Positions 14,338 to 22,526 of a stretch of 24,059 bases of DNA are shown one piece after another (position 1 is the stretch's first letter; each line of letters begins with the position of its first letter). The notes beneath the pieces were generated by a model, which ran no database searches, was not told where the DNA came from, and was given only the letters and a program-made list of their open reading frames with translations. The DNA comes from JAJBWD01 sp041670885 (GTDB lineage: Bacteria; Bacillota; Clostridia; Clostridiales; Clostridiaceae). Made by a program: the position numbers and the translations under genes. The stretch is from the NCBI GenBank assembly GCA_041670885.1, contig JBAXYJ010000013.1:1-24059 (forward strand), in the 5' to 3' direction.

Positions 14338-15300
14338 ATGGATACATTTTACTATTTAATTCAAAATACGCTACCTATTGCAATTCCTTTATTATTAGTA
14401 GCGTTAGGTGGTATGTTCACAGAACGAAGCGGTGTTATTAATCTTGCCCTGGAAGGTGTTATGCTGTTTGGTGCATTTTTTGGCTGCCTTTCTATTTTGT
14501 TTTTGGAAAATTCAAAGATAAATCCGCAGATTGTATTAATTATAAGTATGTGCATAGCAGCTGTTGCAGGAATAATGTATTCCATGCTTCTAGCCTTTGC
14601 GGCTGTAAATATGAAGGCAGACCAGACAATTACAGGTACAGCACTTAACATGCTTATTCCGGCTGCAATATTACTTTTTTCAAAAATGAAATTTAACAGC
14701 GATGGTGTTACAACAGATATGAAATTTTATATTCAGAAGGTACCGGGACTTAGCAAAATTCCTGTACTTGGGGAATTATTCTTTCAAAAAACTTATCTTA
14801 CAGTATATATTGGCTTTTTACTTCTTATTATAGCAACTATAATTTTTTACATGACTAAGTTTGGCCTTAGGCTGAGAGCGTGTGGTGAGCATCCTCAAGC
14901 AGCTGATTCTCTAGGTATAAATGTATATCTTATGAGATATTTTGGCGTAGGTATTTCAGGTTTTTTAGGCGGAATTGGTGGATTTTTCTATTCAGTTGGA
15001 GTTATGAACGGTAATGTAAACGGGCATACAGGTGTTGCAGGTTTTGGTTTCCTGGCACTGGCAGTAATGATATTTGGACAATGGAAGCCTTTAAATATAC
15101 TTTTTGCTTCACTGTTTTTTGCATTCCTTAGAACACTTGCTTATTCTGTTGCACTAATTCCATCACTAAATTCTTTGAATATAAACCAGACCTATTATAA
15201 AATGCTGCCTTATGTTGCAACTATGATTGCCCTTATATTTACTTCTAAGAAGTCAAGAGCTCCAAAGGCAGAAGGTATACCATTTGATAAAAGCAAATAG
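14338..15300 (+). CDS. ABC transporter permease, BMP/nucleoside type (second)
   Basis: A 320-residue integral membrane protein, the second half of the pore, related to YufQ/NupC-type permeases. The N-terminal region LLVALGGMFTERSGVINLALEGVML is the family's conserved opening block, and the cytoplasmic ATPase-docking segment is LRLRACGEHPQAADSLGINV. The C-terminal tail is short, hydrophilic and Lys-rich. AAGGAGGCG precedes ATG 14338. It is the last gene of the transporter operon and is followed by a strong terminator, so the operon contains lipoprotein, ATPase and two permeases and no metabolic enzyme. Confidence 0.94.
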   Translation: MDTFYYLIQNTLPIAIPLLLVALGGMFTERSGVINLALEGVMLFGAFFGCLSILFLENSKINPQIVLIISMCIAAVAGIMYSMLLAFAAVNMKADQTITGTALNMLIPAAILLFSKMKFNSDGVTTDMKFYIQKVPGLSKIPVLGELFFQKTYLTVYIGFLLLIIATIIFYMTKFGLRLRACGEHPQAADSLGINVYLMRYFGVGISGFLGGIGGFFYSVGVMNGNVNGHTGVAGFGFLALAVMIFGQWKPLNILFASLFFAFLRTLAYSVALIPSLNSLNINQTYYKMLPYVATMIALIFTSKKSRAPKAEGIPFDKSK

Positions 15301-15320
15301 AAAGTAATATAATTTATTAA

Positions 15321-15359
15321 AAAATAAGTATCCGCCAGCTGGCGGATACTTATTTTTTT
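15321..15359 (+). terminator. Intrinsic terminator of the transporter operon
   Basis: A perfect stem, with left arm 15321-15336 ending GTATCCGCC and right arm 15341-15356 beginning GGCGGATAC, flanks AGCT and runs into a T-tract (15353-15359). The AT-rich base is symmetric, so it may also terminate transcription in the opposite direction. Confidence 0.92.
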
Positions 15360-15442
15360 AATCTGGCAGTCATTGATTATGCAGTCTATATTATTTGAGG
15401 AAAAAATTACTGATTTATGTTATAATCATTACGGGTGATATT

Positions 15443-16771
15443 ATGGATTTAGGTTTAAGATTAGAACAATCTCAAAAGCTTTTATTAACTCAAAAAATGC
15501 AGCTTTCAATTCAGCTTCTGCAAATGAATAGTTTAGAACTGTCCAAATATATCGAAAAGGAAATATCTGAAAACCCTACTCTGGATATATCTTATAATGA
15601 TACATATAATAAAGAGGTATATGATTATTTCACCTCCCCAAAAGAAAGTTATGGGGAAAGTTATGAGGAGAAGGATGATGTATCTCCTTTTAATTTTATT
15701 TCCAGTAAAAAAACACTTAAGGAATACCTATATGAACAGATAAATGAATTAAATATTAAAGATGAAGAAAGAATAATTTGTGAATACATTATAGAAAATA
15801 TAGACAGCAGGGGGTATTTATCTATCTCAACTGAGGAAATAAGCAAAGAAATTAATATACCACTGGAAAACATAGATAAGGCTTTAGATTTAGTACAAAC
15901 ATTGGAGCCTGCCGGAATTGGAGCAAGAAATATAACCGAATGCTTAGAGCTTCAGCTTAACAGAAAAGAATATGAAGATGAAAATCTTTATATAATTGTG
16001 AAGAATTACCTTCAGTATATTGCAGATAATAAAATTTCATCCCTGGCCAGTGAACTTAATATAGATATAAAGACAGTGCAGCACTATGGTGATATAATTA
16101 AAAAACTTGAGCCTAAGCCGTCAAGAGGTTATTTTACCGGTGATGATGTAAAATATATTGTTCCTGATGCCACAATTAAAAAAATAGGTGATGAATTTTA
16201 TATTATAATGAATGACAGTATAATTCCAAGAATATCAGTAAGTAATGAATACAAGGATATTTATTCTCATGGACAGGATGAAAAAGCAAAAGAATACATA
16301 AAAGAAAAGATAGACAGGGCTTTATTTCTGGTTAAGAGCATTGAAAGCAGGAAAAAAACTATATACAGAATATTAGAAGAGATTTTAAAGATTCAAAAAG
16401 GATATTTCTTAATAGGAAGCAGTGAACTTAAACCTATGACGCTAAAGGATATAGCAGAAAGTTTAAAGCTTCACGAATCAACAATAAGCAGGGCTATTAA
16501 GGAAAAATATATATTAACAGAGAGAGGCACTGTTAGGATTAAAGATTTGTTCACATCAAGGCTTAGTTCATCTGAAGGGGATGTATCTTCTAAAAATATT
16601 AAAGACAGGATAAGGGTTATTATAGACAAAGAAGATAAATCTTCACCTTTATCTGATGAAAAGATAAGTGAAATATTAAAAAATGAGGGATTTATAGTCT
16701 CCAGAAGAACAGTTGCAAAATACAGAGAAGAGATGGATATAAAAACCTCAGGTAAAAGAAAAAGATTTTAA
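15443..16771 (+). CDS. rpoN: RNA polymerase sigma-54 factor
   Basis: A 442-residue sigma-54, which directs polymerase to -24/-12 promoters activated by AAA+ enhancer-binding proteins. Region I at the N-terminus, LRLEQSQKLLLTQKMQLSIQ, is Gln/Leu-rich and is followed by ISENPTLDI, the activator-interacting segment. The core-binding domain is in the middle. A helix-turn-helix lies around MTLKDIAESLKLHESTISRA, and the diagnostic RpoN box reads SRRTVAKYRE close to the C-terminus. I start it at ATG 15443 behind GGGTGAT, because the conserved N-terminus begins there; upstream in-frame starts would add unrelated residues. A TATAAT at 15421-15426 is close enough to be its -10. It lies upstream of cggR, a common clostridial order. 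Confidence 0.95.
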   Translation: MDLGLRLEQSQKLLLTQKMQLSIQLLQMNSLELSKYIEKEISENPTLDISYNDTYNKEVYDYFTSPKESYGESYEEKDDVSPFNFISSKKTLKEYLYEQINELNIKDEERIICEYIIENIDSRGYLSISTEEISKEINIPLENIDKALDLVQTLEPAGIGARNITECLELQLNRKEYEDENLYIIVKNYLQYIADNKISSLASELNIDIKTVQHYGDIIKKLEPKPSRGYFTGDDVKYIVPDATIKKIGDEFYIIMNDSIIPRISVSNEYKDIYSHGQDEKAKEYIKEKIDRALFLVKSIESRKKTIYRILEEILKIQKGYFLIGSSELKPMTLKDIAESLKLHESTISRAIKEKYILTERGTVRIKDLFTSRLSSSEGDVSSKNIKDRIRVIIDKEDKSSPLSDEKISEILKNEGFIVSRRTVAKYREEMDIKTSGKRKRF

Positions 16772-16780
16772 AAAATCTAA

Positions 16781-16817
16781 AAATTAACAAACTTTCTATT
16801 TAAAAATTTGTTAATTT
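16781..16817 (+). terminator. AT-rich inverted repeat after rpoN, candidate terminator overlapping the cggR promoter
   Basis: AAATTAACAAA (16781-16791) and TTTGTTAATTT (16807-16817) form a perfect 11-bp inverted repeat with a 15-nt loop, followed by GTTTTAT. It could end rpoN transcription, but it also covers the -35 region of the cggR promoter, so a role as a protein-binding site is possible. Confidence 0.5.
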
Positions 16818-16827
16818 GTTTTATAAT
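16799..16827 (+). promoter_or_regulatory. Promoter of the cggR-glycolytic operon
   Basis: TTTAAA (16799-16804) and TATAAT (16822-16827) are separated by 17 bp. The predicted start, about 16834, falls inside the first CggR operator repeat, which fits repression by the product of the first gene. Confidence 0.7.
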
Positions 16828-16829
16828 AT

Positions 16830-16869
16830 AACTGGGACATTAAATTGGTAACTGGGACAAATATCGACC
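16830..16869 (+). promoter_or_regulatory. CggR operator: two direct repeats
   Basis: AACTGGGACA occurs at 16830-16839 and again at 16850-16859, a repeat distance of 20 bp. In Bacillus subtilis the CggR operator also has two GGGAC-containing half-sites spaced 20 bp apart, just downstream of its promoter, bound cooperatively by a tetramer and released by fructose-1,6-bisphosphate. The second TGTC element of each Bacillus site is poorly conserved here (TTGG and CGAC). Confidence 0.8.
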
Positions 16870-16883
16870 AAGGGGTGATTTTC

Positions 16884-17906
16884 CTGAACAATCTAATAGA
16901 GGCACAAAGGCTCTTAGTTCCTGAGATGTTAGATTTATTAGAACTTAGATATGATATTTTAAGCAATATTTTCACAAATGGACCAATTGGAAGAAGAGTA
17001 CTTTCTCTTAACCTTAACATAGGGGAGAGAATAATCAGAAAAGAAGTAGATAGACTAAAAGAACGCAGGCTGGTTAAAATTGAATCCAGCGGAATGATTC
17101 TTACAGAAGAAGGAATAGAAGTTGTTAAAAAAGCAGAAGATATAATACATAATATCAGAGGCCTAAGCAGATTAGAATGTGAACTTAAACAGAAGCTGAA
17201 CTTAGAAAAAGTTATAATAGTCCCAGGTGACTCAGAAAAAAACAGCCGGGTTAAGGAACAGCTTGGCTTAGCAGCAGGCCAGTATTTAAAAGAAATACTG
17301 AAAGATGACTGCAAGATAGCTATTACCGGAGGAACAACTATTAAAAAGGTGGTTGATAATACTCCAATAACGCTATCTCATAAAAATGTTATTGTACTTC
17401 CTGCAAGAGGTGGTATAGGCAAGAATGTAAATATTCAGGCTAATACTTTAACTGCTATACTTGCTGAAAAGCTGGGAGCAACCTATAGTCTCCTTCATCT
17501 TGATGATAATATAAGCAATGAAACACTTAATATTATGATGAAGGAAAAGAGAATAAGGAGTGTTACTGAAAACTATGATAAGCTTGATATTCTCATGTTT
17601 GGCATAGGAAAAGCAGAAGAAATGGCAGAAAGGCGCGGCCTGACTCAGGATAAAATAATAAAGATAAAAGAGGCTGGAGCCTTTGGTGAAGCCTTTGGAT
17701 ATTATTTTGATGATAGAGGTAATATAGTTTATTCATCTACCACTGTAGGTATAAAAATTAATCAAATAAGAAACGTTGCACATAGGATTGCTGTCTCTGC
17801 TGGAAACAGCAAGGCAAGAGCAATTGCATCTGTTTTAAAGTTCAATTCAGGTATTGTTTTAATTACTGACGAAGCTGCCGCCAGGGAGCTTATCAGTATT
17901 CTATAA
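16884..17906 (+). CDS. cggR: Central glycolytic genes regulator CggR, apparent CTG start
   Basis: A 340-residue SorC/DeoR-type repressor of the glycolytic operon, expected to sense fructose-1,6-bisphosphate. A winged helix-turn-helix occupies the N-terminus (GRRVLSLNLNIGERIIRKEV), and a sugar-phosphate-binding domain follows (LGLAAGQYL, ITGGTTIKKV, LPARGGIGKNVNIQANT, MFGIGKAEEMAERRG). I start it at CTG 16884, eight bases after the AAGGGG core of the ribosome binding site (16870-16875). This gives NNLIEAQRLLVPEML at the N-terminus and the length I recall for Bacillus subtilis CggR, 340 residues. The in-frame GTG 16875 overlaps that site, and TTG 16845 lies inside the operator. It is 23 bp upstream of gap. 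Confidence 0.93.
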   Translation: MNNLIEAQRLLVPEMLDLLELRYDILSNIFTNGPIGRRVLSLNLNIGERIIRKEVDRLKERRLVKIESSGMILTEEGIEVVKKAEDIIHNIRGLSRLECELKQKLNLEKVIIVPGDSEKNSRVKEQLGLAAGQYLKEILKDDCKIAITGGTTIKKVVDNTPITLSHKNVIVLPARGGIGKNVNIQANTLTAILAEKLGATYSLLHLDDNISNETLNIMMKEKRIRSVTENYDKLDILMFGIGKAEEMAERRGLTQDKIIKIKEAGAFGEAFGYYFDDRGNIVYSSTTVGIKINQIRNVAHRIAVSAGNSKARAIASVLKFNSGIVLITDEAAARELISIL

Positions 17907-17929
17907 ATTATTTTCTAGGAGGAATAAAA

Positions 17930-18943
17930 ATGGTAAAAGTAGGTATTAATGGTTTTGGAAGAATAGGACGTTTAGCTTTTAGGGCTGCTCTTGAAAATTC
18001 TCAGGTTGATGTTAAAGGAATCAATGATCCTTTTGTAACACCAGACTATATGGCATATATGCTGAAGTATGATACAATGCAGGGTAAATTTGCCGGAAAA
18101 GTTGAAGCTGACGTAGAAAATGGATATCTTATAGTTGATGGAAAGAAAATAAAAGTATTTGCAGAAAAAGACCCGGCAGTTATCGGCTGGGCTTCCTGCG
18201 GTGCAGAATATGTTTTAGAGTGTACCGGAGTATTTACAACAGTTGAAAAGGCTTCTCTTCACTTTAAAGGTGGTGCTAAAAAGGTTGCTATATCAGCTCC
18301 ATCAAAGGATGCACCAATGTTTGTTATGGGAGTTAACTCTGAGAAATACACAAAGGATATGAAGGTAGTTTCAAACGCTTCCTGTACTACAAACTGCTTA
18401 GCTCCTTTAGCTAAGGTTATAAATGATAATTTTGGTATTGTTGAAGGCTTAATGACAACTGTTCACTCAACTACAAATACTCAAAAAACAGTCGATGCTC
18501 CATCTAATAAGGACTGGAGAGGCGGAAGAGCTGCATCTGCCAACATAATTCCATCATCAACAGGAGCTGCTAAAGCAGTTGGTAAGGTTATTCCTGAATT
18601 AAACGGAAAATTAACAGGTATGTCCTTCAGAGTTCCAACAATAGATGTATCTGTTGTTGATTTAACCTGCAGACTTGAAAAAGGAGCTGCTTATGACGAA
18701 ATAAAGGCAGCAGTTAAGAAAGCTTCAGAAAATGAATTAAAGGGAATTTTAGGATACACAGAAGATGCTGTTGTTTCATCAGATTTTCTTCATGATCCAA
18801 GAACTTCAATATTTGATGCAGAAGCCGGAATATCATTAAATGATAATTTCGTAAAATTAGTAGCTTGGTATGATAATGAATGGGGTTATTCAAATAAATT
18901 AGTTGATTTAGTTATTCATATGGCTGAAGTAGACGCAAAGTAG
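17930..18943 (+). CDS. gapA: Glyceraldehyde-3-phosphate dehydrogenase, NAD-dependent
   Basis: A 337-residue cytoplasmic enzyme that oxidises and phosphorylates glyceraldehyde-3-phosphate to 1,3-bisphosphoglycerate. The Rossmann motif is GINGFGRIGR (5-14). Asp33 in INDPF favours NAD over NADP. The catalytic Cys152 lies in SNASCTTNCLAPL and His179 in TTVHS. The C-terminal NEWGYSNKLVDL block is intact. ATG 17930 follows TAGGAGG. It is the first enzyme gene of the CggR-regulated operon and is followed by a hairpin before pgk, so its message may be more abundant than that of the downstream genes. Confidence 0.97.
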   Translation: MVKVGINGFGRIGRLAFRAALENSQVDVKGINDPFVTPDYMAYMLKYDTMQGKFAGKVEADVENGYLIVDGKKIKVFAEKDPAVIGWASCGAEYVLECTGVFTTVEKASLHFKGGAKKVAISAPSKDAPMFVMGVNSEKYTKDMKVVSNASCTTNCLAPLAKVINDNFGIVEGLMTTVHSTTNTQKTVDAPSNKDWRGGRAASANIIPSSTGAAKAVGKVIPELNGKLTGMSFRVPTIDVSVVDLTCRLEKGAAYDEIKAAVKKASENELKGILGYTEDAVVSSDFLHDPRTSIFDAEAGISLNDNFVKLVAWYDNEWGYSNKLVDLVIHMAEVDAK

Positions 18944-18949
18944 TATAAT

Positions 18950-18987
18950 AGGTCTGGTTTTGTAGTTTGGGCTATAAACCCAGACCT
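18950..18987 (+). other. Intercistronic hairpin between gapA and pgk
   Basis: AGGTCTGG (18950-18957) pairs with CCAGACCT (18980-18987) and, allowing one bulged base, the stem continues as TTT/AAA. No T-tract follows. The likely role is stabilising or processing the gapA message, or mild attenuation before pgk. Confidence 0.55.
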
Positions 18988-19010
18988 TCTAAAATATAAG
19001 GGGTGAAAAA

Positions 19011-20204
19011 ATGAATTATAATAAAAAGACCATAGAAGATGTTGATGTTTCAGGGAAAAAGGTATTAGTCAGATGTGATTTTAATGTTCCTCTGAAAGAT
19101 GGAGTTATCACAGATGAAAACCGATTAAAGGGAGCTATGCCCACAATAAACTATTTAGTAAAAAAGGGAGCTAAGGTTATATTATGCTCTCATCTTGGAA
19201 AGGCTAAGGGACCAGATCCAAAACTTACATTGCTGCCCGTTGCAAAGAGACTTTCACAGCTTTTGGGCTTCGACGTAGTATTTGCAGCAGATGATGAGGT
19301 TGTTGGAGTTAACGCAAAAGCCGCTGTTTCAAAAATGAAAGAGGGAGACATAGTACTTCTTCAAAACACCAGATATAGAAAAGAAGAAGGAAAGAATGAA
19401 GAGTCTTTCTCAAAGGAATTAGCATCACTTTGCGACATTTATGTTAATGATGCATTTGGATCAGCTCACAGAGCACACTGCTCTACGGTTGGCGTAACAA
19501 AATTTGTTGATACTGCTGTCTGTGGATATTTAATCCAGAAGGAATTAAAATTTCTGGGAAATGCAGTAGAAAACCCGGTAAGGCCTTTTGTAGCAATCCT
19601 TGGAGGAGCAAAGGTTTCAGATAAGATAAATGTAATAAGTAATCTTCTTGAAAAGGTAGATACTCTTATCATAGGCGGAGGAATGGCATACACATTCTTA
19701 AAAGCCCAGGGTTATAAGATAGGAACTTCACTTCTTGAAGAAGATAAAATGCAATATGCCCTTGAAATGATCAAAAAAGCAGAAGAAAGAAAAGTTAAAC
19801 TGCTTCTTCCTCTTGATTTTAAATGCGCAGATAAATTTGCAGAGGATGCATTGGTTGTTGTAACAGAAGACCAGAACATTGAAGATGGATATATGGGATT
19901 AGATATTGGACCTAAAACCATTAAATTATATACTGATGCAGTAAAAGATGCTAAGACAGTAGTTTGGAACGGACCTATGGGAGTATTTGAATTTAAAAAC
20001 TTTGCGGTGGGAACAGAAGCAGTAGCTAAAGCCTTAGCTGATGCTGATGCAACAACGGTAATAGGCGGAGGAGACAGTGCAGCAGCTGTTAATCAGTTGG
20101 GATATGGAGATAAAATGACACATATATCAACCGGCGGCGGAGCTTCACTTGAGTTCTTAGAAGGCAAGGAGCTGCCGGGAATTGCAGCACTAAATGATAA
20201 ATAA
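19011..20204 (+). CDS. pgk: Phosphoglycerate kinase
   Basis: A 397-residue monomeric cytoplasmic kinase that transfers the acyl phosphate of 1,3-bisphosphoglycerate to ADP, the first substrate-level ATP step of glycolysis. Recognised from VLVRCDFNVPLKDG near residue 20, the substrate-binding segments LCSHLGKAKGPD and LLQNTRYRKEEGKNEE, DAFGSAHRAH, the hinge region ILGGAKVSDKI, WNGPMGVFE, and the nucleotide-binding C-terminal GGGDSAAAV and STGGGASLEFLEG blocks. ATG 19011 follows AAGGGGTG. Length and motifs are complete, with no sign of truncation. It is 17 bp upstream of tpiA. Confidence 0.97.
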   Translation: MNYNKKTIEDVDVSGKKVLVRCDFNVPLKDGVITDENRLKGAMPTINYLVKKGAKVILCSHLGKAKGPDPKLTLLPVAKRLSQLLGFDVVFAADDEVVGVNAKAAVSKMKEGDIVLLQNTRYRKEEGKNEESFSKELASLCDIYVNDAFGSAHRAHCSTVGVTKFVDTAVCGYLIQKELKFLGNAVENPVRPFVAILGGAKVSDKINVISNLLEKVDTLIIGGGMAYTFLKAQGYKIGTSLLEEDKMQYALEMIKKAEERKVKLLLPLDFKCADKFAEDALVVVTEDQNIEDGYMGLDIGPKTIKLYTDAVKDAKTVVWNGPMGVFEFKNFAVGTEAVAKALADADATTVIGGGDSAAAVNQLGYGDKMTHISTGGGASLEFLEGKELPGIAALNDK

Positions 20205-20221
20205 TAAATAGAGGTGTAATT

Positions 20222-20968
20222 ATGAGAAAACCAATAATAGCAGGAAACTGGAAAATGCACAATACAATAGAAGAAGCAGCAGCTTTAGTTGAGGATTTAA
20301 AGTCATTAGTAAAAAATGCATCCTGTGAAGTAGTAGTTTGTCCTACATTTCTCTGCCTTCCAGCAGTTGTTGAAGCAGCTAAAGGAACAAACATTAAGGT
20401 AGGGGCTCAGAATATGTATTTTGAGGAAAAGGGAGCTTTCACAGGAGAAGTTTCTCCAATTATGCTGGAGTCCTTAGGGGTAGATTATGTTATTATAGGA
20501 CACAGTGAAAGAAGACAGTACTTCAATGAGACAGACGAAACAGTAAATAAGAAGTTAAAGAAGGCATATGAGCATAAGTTAATTCCTATTCTTTGTGTAG
20601 GTGAAACATTAGAAGAACGAGAAGGAAATATAACAAGTGAAGTTTTAGGAAGACAGGTAAAGCTTGATTTAGCAGGACTTACAAATGCTCAGGCTGAAAA
20701 CTTAATAATAGCTTATGAACCAATATGGGCTATAGGAACAGGAAAGACTGCAACAGCTGATGATGCCAATAATACTATAGCTTATATAAGAAAAGTAGCA
20801 GCAGGGATTTTTGGAGAAGATACAGCAGAAAAAGTAAGAATTCAGTACGGTGGATCTGTTAAACCAAACACTATAAAAGAGCAGATGGGAAAATCAGATA
20901 TTGATGGAGCATTAGTAGGAGGAGCCAGTCTTAAAGCTTCTGATTTTGCAGCAATAGTAAACTTTTAA
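20222..20968 (+). CDS. tpiA: Triosephosphate isomerase
   Basis: A 248-residue TIM-barrel enzyme that interconverts dihydroxyacetone phosphate and glyceraldehyde-3-phosphate. Catalytic residues are visible: Lys11 in AGNWKMHN, His94 in IIGHSERR and the base Glu166 in AYEPIWAIGTG, which also begins the mobile loop that closes over substrate. The phosphate-binding YGGSVKPN and DGALVGGASLK segments are at the C-terminus. ATG 20222 follows a modest GAGGTG site. The gene is complete and ends 17 bp before the chosen gpmI start. Confidence 0.97.
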   Translation: MRKPIIAGNWKMHNTIEEAAALVEDLKSLVKNASCEVVVCPTFLCLPAVVEAAKGTNIKVGAQNMYFEEKGAFTGEVSPIMLESLGVDYVIIGHSERRQYFNETDETVNKKLKKAYEHKLIPILCVGETLEEREGNITSEVLGRQVKLDLAGLTNAQAENLIIAYEPIWAIGTGKTATADDANNTIAYIRKVAAGIFGEDTAEKVRIQYGGSVKPNTIKEQMGKSDIDGALVGGASLKASDFAAIVNF

Positions 20969-20985
20969 TTGAAATGGGTGATTTT

Positions 20986-22515
20986 ATGAAAAAGAAACCT
21001 GTAATGCTGATGATATTAGATGGCTTTGGTCTTACAGATAAGATAGAAGGCAATGCAGTAAAAGCAGCATGCAAACCAAATATAGATTATTATTTTAATA
21101 ATTACAGCAAGACCTCCTTAGGAGCTTCAGGAATGAGTGTTGGACTTCCGGAAGGACAAATGGGAAATTCTGAAGTAGGACATTTAAATATTGGAGCAGG
21201 GAGAATAATTTATCAGGAATTAACCAGAATAACTAAAGAAATAGAAGAGAAGAACTTTTTCAAAAACCCGGCACTTCTGGGAGCTATGGAAAATGCAAAG
21301 AAAAAAGGAAGCGCTGTTCATTTAATGGGACTTTTGTCAGATGGAGGAGTTCATTCTCACAATTCTCATTTAAAGGCTTTAATTCACATGGCAAAGGAAA
21401 ATGGAATTGATAAATTATTTATCCACTGCTTTATGGATGGAAGAGATGTTTCTCCAAAGAGCGGAGAGGGATTCCTGGAGGATTTAGAGGACTTCTTAAA
21501 AGAAGAAGGCATAGGAAGTATTGCAACAGTTATGGGAAGATACTATGCTATGGACAGAGACAAAAGATGGGAAAGAATTAACCTGGCCTATAATGCAATG
21601 GTATTAGGAGTTGGTGAAGAAGCATATTCTTCTATTGATGCTATTACCAGATCCTACAGCGATAATAAAACTGATGAATTTGTTCTTCCAACTGTTATTC
21701 TAAAAGATAAAAAGCCAACTGGAAAGATTGAAAACAATGATTCAGTAATATTTTTCAATTTCAGACCAGACAGAGCAAGAGAAATTACAAGAGCTATAAA
21801 TGACAAGGTATTTGATGGCTTCAGCAGAGAAGCTCTTAATCTTTATTATGTAACAATGACTCAATACGATATTACACTGGAAAATGTCCACATTGCATAT
21901 ACCCCTCAGACTATTTCTAATACTTTAGGGGAATACTTAAGTAAGGAAGGCAAAAATCAGCTTAGAATCGCAGAAACAGAAAAATATGCTCATGTTACCT
22001 TCTTCTTTAATGGCGGAGTTGAGGCTCCAAATAAAAACGAGGACAGAGCATTAGTTCCATCACCTAAGGTTGCAACCTATGATCTAAAGCCTGAAATGAG
22101 CGCTTATGAATTAACCGAAGAGGCTTTAAAGAGAATAGACATGGATAAATATGACTGCATAATTTTAAACTTTGCTAACCCGGATATGGTAGGTCATACA
22201 GGTGTATTTGAAGCTGCCAAGTCTGCCATTGAAGCAGTAGACGCTTGCTTAGGAAAGATAATTAAAAAGATGTTAGATATAAATGGAACTGTATTTATAA
22301 CAGCTGACCATGGAAATTCCGAGCAGATGGTAGAGTATGGAACAGATAATCCTATGACAGCACATACTACAAACAGAGTCCCATTTGTTTATGTATCAAA
22401 AGAATCAAAAGAACTAAGAGAAGGGGGAATTTTAGCTGATATAGCACCAACCATGCTATCTGTTATGCAACTTAAAGTTCCGGAGGAAATGACAGGTAAG
22501 AGTTTAATAAAATAG
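20986..22515 (+). CDS. gpmI: 2,3-bisphosphoglycerate-independent phosphoglycerate mutase
   Basis: A 509-residue manganese-dependent mutase of the alkaline phosphatase superfamily that converts 3-phosphoglycerate to 2-phosphoglycerate. Metal ligand Asp12 lies in LMILDGFG and the phosphorylated Ser62 in GQMGNSEVGH. Further ligand blocks are FMDGRDVSPKSG, NFRPDRAREI, NFANPDMVGHTG and FITADHGNSEQM. I start it at ATG 20986, seven bases after GGGTGATTTT begins; the in-frame ATG 20974 overlaps that site. Its last bases overlap the eno ribosome binding site, AGGAGGT. Confidence 0.96.
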   Translation: MKKKPVMLMILDGFGLTDKIEGNAVKAACKPNIDYYFNNYSKTSLGASGMSVGLPEGQMGNSEVGHLNIGAGRIIYQELTRITKEIEEKNFFKNPALLGAMENAKKKGSAVHLMGLLSDGGVHSHNSHLKALIHMAKENGIDKLFIHCFMDGRDVSPKSGEGFLEDLEDFLKEEGIGSIATVMGRYYAMDRDKRWERINLAYNAMVLGVGEEAYSSIDAITRSYSDNKTDEFVLPTVILKDKKPTGKIENNDSVIFFNFRPDRAREITRAINDKVFDGFSREALNLYYVTMTQYDITLENVHIAYTPQTISNTLGEYLSKEGKNQLRIAETEKYAHVTFFFNGGVEAPNKNEDRALVPSPKVATYDLKPEMSAYELTEEALKRIDMDKYDCIILNFANPDMVGHTGVFEAAKSAIEAVDACLGKIIKKMLDINGTVFITADHGNSEQMVEYGTDNPMTAHTTNRVPFVYVSKESKELREGGILADIAPTMLSVMQLKVPEEMTGKSLIK

Positions 22516-22526
22516 GAGGTATTCAC

